The notes under the pieces are model-generated. The model ran no database searches. It saw only the letters and a program-made list of their open reading frames with translations, and was not told where the DNA came from. DNA of 64,000 bases from positions 417,071 through 481,070 of the forward strand of contig CAXAMN010001248.1 of assembly GCA_963970005.1 (NCBI GenBank), read 5' to 3'. Position numbers and translations under genes: made by a program. Below are positions 54,918 to 64,000 of the stretch, in pieces. The stretch is from Durusdinium trenchii. Taxonomy: Eukaryota; Sar; Dinophyceae; Suessiales; Symbiodiniaceae. The stretch's first letter is position 1. Every line of letters begins with the position of its first letter.

Positions 54918-54988
54918 CATGCAATGGCTTCCAAGCATTTCCAAGCTAATAGCGATCGCCTCCAAGCTACAAGCGATGGCCTCCAACG
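54918..54988 (+). repeat. AGCGATGGCCTCCAAC element, tandem
   Basis: Three to four degenerate units: GCAATGGCTTCCAAGC, AGCGATCGCCTCCAAGC, AGCGATGGCCTCCAAC. Confidence 0.75.
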
Positions 54989-55054
54989 TTCAAAAGGCTT
55001 CCTGCATTCGCAATGTTCAGGATGGGCCTCGCGAGGGTTGGGTGAAAGTGCCAA

Positions 55055-55645
55055 ATGGACATCGCAAAGTCGGTTTGCTTCAAAACTAGGCCCAAGCCGG
55101 GAGTCTTTGGCGTACCATTGGCACACAAGGGATTACAAGGGCGTGCCGGTAGAGCTGGAGGTGTGACAGAGTGGCGGTGTCGCAGAACTCCGAAGGAAGC
55201 TTGCAGGCGGCCTTTGGACCTGGGCGTCGTTTCTGCGACCCTCTGCCTTTTGCAACTGTTCCCCGTCCCTTGGGACAAAACGGTGACACCGGAGAAGCGG
55301 CCATTAAAGACGGCCGAGGTTCTCGGCGGTGCTCGCGTGCTTCGTTTCTCCGCACGAAGCGGTCGGGGCGACGGGATGGTCGAGCGGTGGAACGGTGGTG
55401 TCTCCAACTTTGCATTGGAGTGGGATGCACATTCAGTGTGGACACGTCCCCAACCCGAGCGACTCTCGGCCGAGACACGACCGGCGGACCGGTGTGAATC
55501 CCCTCTCCGTGCGGAATCCCCTCTCTTTCAGGTGGCTGGGGTTCCCGAAGCACCTGGAAGCTGCGTCCCCTGGTCCAAATGCCCTCGGCAAAGCAATAGA
55601 TTGCAATCCCCAAAGACAGAACCCACACAGGTTGGTGGAGAGTAG
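55055..55645 (+). CDS. Long open frame in GC-rich patch, uncertain
   Basis: ATG-started, 196 codons (MDIAKSVCFKTRPKPGVFGV). The complementary strand is open for 201 codons (55086-55691) and the other + frames for over 100, so openness is mostly due to base composition. No domain recognised. Confidence 0.22.
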   Translation: MDIAKSVCFKTRPKPGVFGVPLAHKGLQGRAGRAGGVTEWRCRRTPKEACRRPLDLGVVSATLCLLQLFPVPWDKTVTPEKRPLKTAEVLGGARVLRFSARSGRGDGMVERWNGGVSNFALEWDAHSVWTRPQPERLSAETRPADRCESPLRAESPLFQVAGVPEAPGSCVPWSKCPRQSNRLQSPKTEPTQVGGE

Positions 55646-55917
55646 GGTCTGAAACCGTACAGCAACGCATTGATGCAATTTTGCCTTCCACATACCGCGA
55701 AAGAGCCCGTTGTCAACTTGGCACTTTTCGCTGCACCTCGCGTTCACAGGCCTTGCGTAAAGCAAGGAGCAAAGTCCACACCCTTTCAAGCATTTTCTCC
55801 AGTCTCTCCACCCAAAACAGACACTACAAGACCAAACAAGCAACACATAGGCCTGCAACAGAACTCAGGGTTCGCAGCTCTTGCAAAGGGCCACAACATT
55901 AAAGGCTTGCACCTACT

Positions 55918-55954
55918 TGCGATGGCCTCTAACCTACTAGCGATGGCCTCCAAC
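55918..55954 (+). repeat. AGCGATGGCCTCCAAC element, tandem pair
   Basis: GCGATGGCCTCTAAC and CTACTAGCGATGGCCTCCAA in tandem; would read LLAMASNLLAMASN. Confidence 0.8.
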
Positions 55955-58878
55955 ATAACTGTGCCACAACATTCATTAAAGGCTTGCTATCAGTTGGATT
56001 GAAAATGAAGCAATCAGCCCCACGATGGGAGCAACACTTCGGCTGGCCTCTTTGAATGTAAAAATACCGCGTTGTGTTTCAGGACGTGTCCACCCGATCT
56101 GGCGATCGGACGAATCACTGGACGGCCAGGTNNNNNNNNNNTCATCGACCCTCAGTTGGGAGCAACCCCAGAAAAAGTGAAGGCAAAACCCATGGGACTC
56201 CGACGCAAAGCCCGAGTTCTGTGCAGGGAGGTTTGCAAATCCAACGGGTTTCTGCGCAGACCCTGAACGAACTCAGTGTCTCTTTCTTTCGGGACTCAAC
56301 ACGGAACAGCAGCTCAGTAGGTGATGGCAGCTCCGAGCAGTGGTTTCTTCGTCTATTCCACTGGAGACCAGTCACACAAAGGATGCACTGAGCTTGGATG
56401 AACAAAGGATGGTCTTCCAGCAAAGCTAGAGCTTCCGCCGTCGGACGTGCGAAAAGGTGCTGAGATGTCTTTCCTTTAAACAGTTCCATTCTAAAACACT
56501 TAACCTGAGTTGAGCTCGCGCTCACGTCAAGACCTTCTTTGGCGCTACGTCACCTCGACGAGGGATGGAGGTGACCTCAAATGGCGAAGCGCAAGCAGCG
56601 GAGGCTGCGGATGGTTGGAGTCGGTTGATGTGGCCGAAGTGACCTATATATAGAGATCCTTAGAATCTATGGAACATGGACGAAAACTGGGAAGGACATG
56701 GACTGCACATCAAAAGGCTTCCCGCTCCCGAGTCCGAGACTACACCTGGTAGCGTCATGTCCTCGTACACGCAGCGTGAGCCAAACAGAACACCCTCAGT
56801 CGACCCATCACCCGACGCCATGTGTTGGCCCGCGGTCGCGTCCTCCAGCGCTGCGGTGTGCATCGCAGTGTGCCTCGCGGTGTGCTCCACGTGCCCGGTG
56901 GACTCAGATGCGAAGTCGAAGCGCGACTCCCAAGTGACGCACCGCTAAACAACTCCATACACCGTGCAAGTGATGTGAGGTACCGTCTTTGTGAAGGCGG
57001 ACCGGCGGACCACGCGGATCGTGTGGGATGGGACCTCGGTCTTCAGCGAGAAGGATGGAAAAAGGGCGTCTAGAACGACGGGCAGTGGCTCAATGAGCTT
57101 TCCACTCAACCAGTGCAGCTTCTATGATGAACTTCACGCACAACCAACTCTGGCACGGACGTTTCAGACACTTTAACATCACACGCACGGACGCTTCAGA
57201 CAAGAAGCATGCCCGATACTTCATGATACTTCTCACGTTAGATAAGTGATTTGCCGATGATCAACGTTGCCTTCCACGGTGTTGTTCTTTTTGAAGCTGA
57301 CACAACTTCTCCATGGCCAGTTCAGTCTCAGCAACTTCAGGTAGATCAGTCTCGTCCTCAGGACGTCGGGACGTCCGGATGCGTTGACGCTCGCCGATCG
57401 CAGGCGATGGAGGCAGAAGGCCCAAGACCTTCTTTTGACACTGAGTCTTATGGAGTGTGCGAGTGATTGCCAGCATTGTTTTTCGTTGCACAACAAGGAA
57501 CAAGTAACGAAAAAAGGCGGACATTGGAAGCCAATTCGAGGTGAAACTCAGGACCCATCTCAGACACCTCACCTTCAAGGGGTCTAGAACTCAAGGCCAC
57601 AACAATCAACTGCTTGATCGTGCAAATTCACCAACTGCCCATTCACCTCGCAAGGTTCGTCCCTGTGGCTTTTCTACCTTGCTTTCAAAAACTCGTGACC
57701 TGACCGCCTGACCACCTGACCGGCGAAAAACCACAAGGCTGGCCGAAACACGCAACAAATCCACATAACACTCGATGTGGGGAGCGTTGTGGACCCATGT
57801 AGACCTCTTTTGACCAAACACCAAGGACGAACCAAGGAACCCAAGGACCTTCCCCTTCCCCTTCCTCGGGCCAGCGGCGCTCGGAAGTGCGGAGAAAGTG
57901 CTGACCAGTGAGAGCCTGCACCTGCCTAGCAGTGAGGTGTCTTCATCATGTCCAGTCCCAAAGTAGGTCCCAAACTGCTCAATAAGTAAATAGTATAATA
58001 AATAAAAGACAACACAATAATAGAAAGCCACATCATAAGACATTCAATCTTTCTGAAAAGTGCATTGAAAAAACGGTGCGATCATCCTACAAACAACTCG
58101 GCATTCTTGAGTTCATGCATTTCGCCAGCTATCTTTGTGTTCATATGTTTTCTTGTATTTCTTATTCCTTCGTTCTTTATATCAACTGCTGCAAGCTGCG
58201 CTGGAGAACGGCAGAGATCAGTGTCGGGTTCTCCAAGACAGGTGCAGCAGTGGTGCTGGGGGCACCTTACAACAAACCGACATTTTGCAATGCACTGTCA
58301 GTGCCAAGTGCAACACATGTGCAACAATGTGCATAGTCACTATAGTTGTATTCGTTGAATGCACTAGCTCCAGTCCCCGCCTGGTTCAGGCCGCATCGAA
58401 ATCCCAAGAGAGCCTAAAGCCTAAAGCAAAACTAGGCCCTTCACTGAACACCCTGGTGAAGAAAAAAACTGTCAAAGTAAACGTAAACTTGTGTTTTTGT
58501 CTTCGTCCGTGTCGTGGGTGGTCTTCGCAAATCTACAGCTGTCCGTAGGTTCAGGAACTCCTGACCTTGAGCAATCAGCAATCAGCAGCAATGCCGGAGA
58601 AGGAATCAAGGGCCACAAAATACATCAAAATACAAGTTTGGAGAACAACACCAGCAACAAATAGCACTGATCAAAGAGTTCCTCATCAACCTTGTGGCTG
58701 CCACTCCGTTTCATTCCAAGAAATTCTCTTCGAACATTGTCGACCCAGACAAGAATATCATATCTGTGACAGGGACCCCTTGGTATCCTTGGCTTGCGCA
58801 AAAGACCCACCTCTGCCTCAAGTTCAATGCCACTTAATAATTCAATAGTTTAAAGGGAACCAACATCGGCAAAACCCG
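55955..58878. other. No assigned gene; one gap
   Basis: Open frames on both strands without domains (for example minus 57606-58043, + 58135-58548). A 10-N gap lies at 56132-56141. Confidence 0.4.
56132..56141. other. Assembly gap (10 N)
   Basis: Run of N. Confidence 1.
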
Positions 58879-59355
58879 GTGGTGAGAGAACTGTCCGTTC
58901 GGGGCACCTTTCGCCTGTCCGTCAGCCTGTCCCCTGTCAGATGCGAGCGAAAAAGCGGTGACCCACACGGTTTATTCAAATTGGTTACTAGTAAGGCACT
59001 TGTTACTAGAAGCGATGCACTTGTTCCTAGTAGCTTCTTGTTACTTGTTTGTTCGCAGAGGCATCGTCCAGTCTTTCCGGAATTTCGGAGGCATGGGAGG
59101 CCGATGAGGAAAACGACCCACTTGCCAAAGCCATCCGCACCGGGTGCAAAAACAACCAAGGACAAAGAGATGACCGAGAGACGACAATCGAAATGGCAAG
59201 CCCTGGAATTGAACAAAGTTCACATTGATCATCTTCGAGCCTCATCTTGGATGGCAAATTTTCTAGGACTCCAAAATATGAACGGCGTGGGTGCTCTGCG
59301 TGCACGCCTCAACCTACAGAGTCCACCAAGGACAGCAACACAGCGGCCGCTTTAG
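58879..59355 (+). CDS. Hypothetical open frame
   Basis: A 158-codon frame without ATG at its 5' end. The second half looks coding (RRQSKWQALELNKVHIDHLR, ASSWMANFLGLQNMNGVGAL). The first half overlaps a short CTTGTTACTAG repeat. No family recognised. Confidence 0.28.
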   Translation: MVRELSVRGTFRLSVSLSPVRCERKSGDPHGLFKLVTSKALVTRSDALVPSSFLLLVCSQRHRPVFPEFRRHGRPMRKTTHLPKPSAPGAKTTKDKEMTERRQSKWQALELNKVHIDHLRASSWMANFLGLQNMNGVGALRARLNLQSPPRTATQRPL

Positions 59356-61171
59356 GGACAATTTTTGCCTCTTCAGAGGTGCCACTCTTTTGCTCCTCAA
59401 CTGGGGAGGGGTGAGCCGCTGCTGGAACATTGAGTGTGAAGAGGCCGCTGCAATTGCGACAACTCTATCCTGAGATGGGAACGCGACTCGCAGGCCCAAC
59501 AACGCGTGTGAGTAGGGCCTGAAGGGAGGAAGGAGGAAGTTGGAGCGTGGATCGTCGTAGGATACGAACCCCTCAAACGGCGAACGGCCTCTAAGGACGG
59601 TACGCAATGGATTTAGGGTTCAAACTGGTCACCAGATTCAGCTTCACCTGCCAGCTTGCTAAATGAACAAAGGATAACAGAGGGAGAGTGACTGAGAAAA
59701 AAGTGGACTTGACTCTACACTGTGAAATTGGAGAACTCTAGTCTTGGATTTGTTCTCCAGGAACGGGGAATGTAAAAAAGAACCGGTTAGATTCACCCCT
59801 GAAACATGCCTCAAAAAATCGCCAGGCAGCCAGGTTTGATGAACCTTTTCCAACCGGTTCAACGTCCCGTGAGGCGAAGGGCACCGGTTGGCCGGAAGGT
59901 GCTCGATCTTTGCTAACTGAAGAACCATTCTTTAACTTCACTGGCCTCTGAATAGGTTTTTGAGGCCAGTGCCCGATACCAAGATCCGACCAGTTGCTCA
60001 TTGGAAGGCATGAAACCCGGACACGCATGTTCAGCGTGCACTGTCGGTGAACAGCGATGTCAGATGCTAAAACAATTGTACTTCGCTGAAAAAACTGATC
60101 GGTAGGACAATCTATTCCCAGTACTATTAGCCTTTTCCAAAATTAGTGCTACAAAGCCGAGTGGAGTGGCCACTTTTGAGCCTTGGAGCTTTTAGAAGCT
60201 ACTCCCGGTACTAGATGTGTGCTCTAAAATTGCAAATTCCAATCTGTTCATCTCCTTTTCCCTTTCCTTTTCATTTCCTTCTCCTGTTCCTATTGCTTTT
60301 CTTTGCTGTTTCCTTTCCTTCTTCTTGCATTTTGTTCCTTTATTCCTTGACCTATCTCTCCATATTCGCCTACCCGGGGCGAACACAAGGGGGAGCGTGT
60401 CAAGAGGAGCGGATCTCCTTTTTCAGGTGTTCTTGGAGGCCCATCCAACGCGCAAAGAAGTGTTGTTGTTATATAGTGAATTCCAAACTGGAGAACTTTA
60501 ATCGCATCCCTAAGGAACAACACGGACAGAGAGGAAATATGCTATGAAATCATATGAAATGACCATTATTCTGAGAATTCTAGAATAAACTGTGTAGGGA
60601 TTGACTTTCAGTGTGTATGCGTGGGTGCTTGCTGTGCGCGCGGGGTTCTGCAGGTGTACAACTTATCTTAGAACTTATATAAATTCAGTGACTCGGTCTA
60701 CAGCTGCAAACACCAAGGACTTGTGGGCCATTTGGTTGCTTAAAAACAGAACATGTTGAAGATCTCACTCCGCCCGAACAGTCAGAATTAACAAATTGTC
60801 TCTATAGGATTCTGGTGAACTTAATTGGTTTTGCAGCGAACATGCCAAACAAATCTGTGTGCATGTGCGCAGGAGTCATGTGGCCAAGTCTTTGGCGATG
60901 GCGAAACAGTTTGCCAAAGTGAACCCGAAAAACCGGGTTCGTGAACTTTGGAAGCAAATGGACCTGCCTTTAGAGCCTTGATTGAATAATGATTTGCGCA
61001 ATCTTTCGCAACCTGATCCAACCATTTGTTTCATTTTAGTGAGATGTCGCTGGTTTCAATTAAAGCATGTTTGCTGACACAAGGAACCGGCCTACAAAAA
61101 TTTGCCGTTGACAGCCCGGCCGTGCGGAATCCGATATCGTTTAAAAACAACAACCACTTTTTGGGACTTAG
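59356..61171. other. No assigned gene
   Basis: Overlapping short frames. 60244-60345 is a pyrimidine-rich (C/T) tract on the + strand. Confidence 0.4.
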
Positions 61172-61594
61172 ATGGTGAGCTCTCTCCAGGGACGAACTGC
61201 ACAGCTGTGGACTGTCACCCCCGAATGTCGCGGCGAACCCCTTAAATGCCTTCTTTGGCTCCAGAAGCTACTCCAAGAAATAGATTCATATATTATAGGA
61301 TTGACAGACTTCGTTTCTTATCTTCTTGTGTTTCTTGCTGCATTTTTTGCCCTTTTACTCACTTGTTTTCTATTGTTTGCTCTTTCGCCTCAAACGTGCC
61401 ACATTAAGCGCTACCACCAAACCCAAAAAATAGAATATTGCAAAACACATCGTAGACGCAAGAAGGCGCAAGGGCAAACGACAGAGCCTTTCAACATAAT
61501 ACCACGGTTTAGAACACCCTCCATACGAAACATATGTATATACGCCCTTTTTTTGAGTCACAAAAGGGCTGCAGTATGTCATCTGTACACCTAA
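61172..61594 (+). CDS. Hypothetical small membrane protein
   Basis: ATG-started, 140 codons. Residues about 47-70 form one strongly hydrophobic segment (SYLLVFLAAFFALLLTCFLL), followed by a basic stretch (HRRRKKAQGQ), as in a single-pass membrane protein. No conserved domain; DNA here is not otherwise distinguished, so it may be chance. Confidence 0.28.
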   Translation: MVSSLQGRTAQLWTVTPECRGEPLKCLLWLQKLLQEIDSYIIGLTDFVSYLLVFLAAFFALLLTCFLLFALSPQTCHIKRYHQTQKIEYCKTHRRRKKAQGQTTEPFNIIPRFRTPSIRNICIYALFLSHKRAAVCHLYT

Positions 61595-61879
61595 TGATGT
61601 TGACAATGCAATGTACACAAGCTCTGGTCTAAGTGGCAAATGGTTCGCACTCCTTCTTGGCGAGGTGAGACTTCAAAATCCTTCTTTGAGCTCACTTTGC
61701 CACCATAGTCCACTTTATCTTATTCAAATCTTGTTTCTTTTTCTCTTCTGGACTTACTCATTGTTTCCAGGAACTGGGTTCCTAGAGAATGTTGGCATTG
61801 CATGTGATACATCTGGATGTCCTCTCATCCCGACTGCAATCCAACAGTTCTCGATATTTATCCAGCTTCTGGTTGTCCT

Positions 61880-62893
61880 ATTCCCAACAATTAGTGATGT
61901 CTCTCTGCAAGCTGCTGTACCATAGCTTCAAATCGACCACATACTTGGTTTGCCTGCGCTGTGTCATAACCTTGCCGGATTGATAGTTCTCTATTTCCTG
62001 GATTGAATCTTCTGTGTAGGGTCCCTCTGTTGGGTTTGCTCCATCCATAGCTGCTTGCAACATTAGCTGCTGTCCAAAGACAAACCTGCTGTTGCCTGCA
62101 TGTCTTCTAAGCTCCTTCTGGCTGAGTAGTGTGCTGCAATCATCTCACTCAACATGTCATACACACTAATAGCTTCTGAAGTTGGTGTTTCTCTCTGTAC
62201 TGGCATAGTCTCTCAGTAGTTCTATTCCATGTCTCTCATCTTTATCATCTCTGATCATACCTGCCATTTCTGCTACTTGTCTCTCTATCTCATCTGTCCA
62301 GGATGGGGTTTATTCCCAGGATTCCCAAGAGCGTTTCGCAACATAATAGTATTGCTCATCAGAGGTTCTTTCCACTCTACCATTGACCTCCTCAATTCGC
62401 CTTTCATTCTCTTGGTTAGCTCCTCATAGAAGTCTGTCATATAGCGATTGGTATGAGCAAAACCTGTTTATAGATTCTGAAGATCACAAAAGCTCATGGC
62501 TGCAAAACCAATAATGTTGAACGCAATAATCATGACAATCCAAAATTTCATTCCCCATTGGATTTCTTCACTGCGTCCATTTCACATTGGACGTTGTCTT
62601 CTTTCAGGGATGCTTCTGTAACCATTGGCTGCAAGCCCTCAAAAGCAACCATTCTGACTCAATTCTGACAATCTTTTTTGGCAATGCACACTCCCCCACT
62701 CTGACTTGATCTTCACTGTGCCAATAGCCAAAAGGGTTCGTGAAATATCTGATCCTTTGTCCTCCAAGTGGCTGTGTATTGATGTCTGCCATGTTGCCAC
62801 CTGTTGGTACTTGCACCATCTTGAAACCTTTTCTGTTCTGAATCCAAGGCAACTTTCCATCTAAGTGTCTCACTTTTCCAACTCCTCTCTGTC
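61880..62893 (-). pseudogene. Ty1/copia-like retrotransposon remnant, RNase H end
   Basis: Minus strand from 62893: RGVGKVRHLDGKLPWIQNRK, then VQVPTGGNMADINTQPLGGQ and RIRYFTNPFGYW. This is the end of a copia RNase H domain, where families show K-x-R-H-x-D and later ADxxTKxL; here the latter is ADINTQPL. The 5' part is cut off near 62893, where unrelated sequence begins. Downstream (62600 to 61880) the frame is broken by stops and shifts but keeps pieces: AFEGLQPMVTEASLKEDN, the hydrophobic MKFWIVMIIAFNIIGFAAMS, QVAEMAGMIRDDKDERHGIE and YVVDLKLWYSSLQRDI. So this copy carried a C-terminal extension with a membrane-like segment. Not functional. Confidence 0.7.
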
Positions 62894-63224
62894 ACAAGTT
62901 GGCGCGCACGTGATGAATCTGTGATCCCCCATCCCTATTAAGGGGGGGCGGGCCCCAGTTTCTTTTCCCAATGAAAATACACCAGTGACCCGCCACATGG
63001 TCAGCGCCCCGGTTTCTTTTTCGCGCTGTTGGGGATTTTGTCTTCTTCTGTGGATGTGACATCCTGGCGGCCGGGCATTTGCGCTGAGCGTGAAATATGC
63101 ACAAACCTGAGAAGCTGCAAAACGAAAGCCAGCGCTTCCCTTTCTCGAGAACTGCGCGTCGAAGCATAGGATAGAAAGGTAGGTCTGCACCCTAGATCCA
63201 CCATCCCACTCCATTTTCTTTCAT
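62894..63224. other. Spacer between copia remnant and inverted repeat
   Basis: Open frames on the minus strand only; no domain. Contains GGGGGGGCGGGCCCC near 62942. Confidence 0.4.
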
Positions 63225-64000
63225 TTCTCTACGGCAGCTCCGCTTGGCATTTGCCAGGTGGAGGCGGCCGTGAGACCTCTTACACACCTACACAAGTTCA
63301 AAGCACGAATGAGACTTCAAAGCTGTGGAATGCTGTGCGTGTGTAGAGGCTATCGAGCGGTTGACGGAAAGGGAACTTGAAGTACTATACCTGGTAGCTG
63401 CAAACAAGGTGCCAACTACACCTTTCTTTTCAAGGTGGCCTGAACAGAGTGTTTCAGGGCAGTAAACCGTGGTCTCAGGCCACCTTGAATTTAGCTTGAA
63501 AACCACAGCTACATAGCTACCCTGGGTCTCTATACCTGGCAAGGTGCCAAGGTGCCAACTACACCTTTATTTTCAATGTGGCCTGAACAAGCTAAATTCA
63601 AGGTGGCCTGAGACCACGGTTTGCTGCCATAAAACACTCTGTTCAGGCCACCTTGAAAATAAAGGTCTTGTAGCTACAATTCTGTTCCCAGGTATGGCGC
63701 GCATGAGGCTTCAAAGCTGTGGTTTTCAAGCTAAATTCAAGGTGGCCTGAGACCACGGTTTACTGCCCTGAAACACTCTGTTCAGGCCACCTTGAAAAGA
63801 AAGGTGTAGTTGGCACCTTGTTTGCAGCTACCAGGTATAGTACTTCAAGTTCCCTTTCCGTCAACCGCTCGATAGCCTCTACACACGCACAGCAATCCAC
63901 AGCTTTGAAGTCTCATTCGTGCTTTGAACTTGTGTAGGTGTGTAAGAGGTCTCACGGCCGCCTCCACCTGGCAAATGCCAAGCGGAGCTGCCGTAGAGAA
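63225..64000. repeat. Large inverted repeat running off the window
   Basis: 63225-63510 and 63714-64000 are near-perfect inverted copies (TTCTCTACGGCAGCTCCGCT at 63225 pairs with the last bases of the window), with symmetry point near 63613. The central about 200 bp is also partly palindromic. The true end lies beyond 64000. Either a natural palindrome or an assembly fold-back. Confidence 0.9.
63431..63487. mobile_element. 57-bp unit with 13-bp terminal inverted repeats
   Basis: Starts CAAGGTGGCCTGA and ends TCAGGCCACCTTG. Same-length copies at 63599-63655 and 63738-63794 in the opposite orientation. It lies inside the roughly 115-bp segment missing from the related copy at 5138-5290. Confidence 0.65.

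Noticed and set aside
1-64000. Spliced-leader relict sequences in front of coding regions
   Set aside because: I looked for the conserved dinoflagellate leader core on both strands and found no convincing match.

Overview
The window looks like nuclear DNA of a dinoflagellate, probably close to Symbiodinium/Symbiodiniaceae. Three signs point there. First, a long ankyrin-repeat gene (7131-13558) reads through only if most introns use GC or GA instead of GT at the 5' splice site and almost always have a G just after the AG acceptor, a habit known from Symbiodinium-type genomes. Second, copies of a short element with the core AGCGATGGCCTCCAAC are scattered on the + strand. Third, genes are sparse and repeats dense. 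I see no bacterial operon structure, rRNA, convincing tRNA or CRISPR. Three 10-N gaps (19380, 33602, 56132) show a scaffolded draft assembly, so some junctions could be artificial.

Layout. 1-7130: a dispersed duplicated segment, a small ankyrin-like reading frame (2679-3530), a satellite with a period near 163 bp (4100-4825) and several diverged repeats. 7131-13558: the ankyrin gene, ten exons reconstructed by reading frame and repeat periodicity. 13559-22800: mostly non-coding, with a second copy of the first dispersed segment (15291-15995), a hairpin and a few hypothetical open frames. 22818-23932: a decayed coding element between short direct repeats. 23933-25040: G-skewed, loosely repetitive DNA leading into an AT-rich block.

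25041-36000 is strikingly AT-rich and built almost wholly of tandem and duplicated sequence. Its repeat copies differ mainly by C-to-T and G-to-A type transitions, a pattern resembling RIP-like or deamination decay. A GC-rich repeat island (about 32880-34400) sits inside it, bordered by clusters of TTTCGCC. Repeats at the right side of the block (34724-35255) have less AT-biased relatives at 38026-38115 and 39250-39310, which argues that the block belongs to the same genome.

36000-61880: low-complexity arrays, then long stretches with open frames that I cannot assign, plus two direct duplications (45270/48361 and 51941/53388) that each carry an open frame. 61880-62893: minus-strand remnant of a Ty1/copia-like retrotransposon, RNase H tail included. 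63225-64000: a large inverted repeat running off the window, carrying 57-bp units with 13-bp terminal inverted repeats. A related locus at 5138-5290 lacks the inserted segment.

The only confident multi-exon gene is the ankyrin gene. It presumably makes a protein-binding scaffold, target unknown. Most other calls are hypothetical frames or repeats and are scored accordingly.
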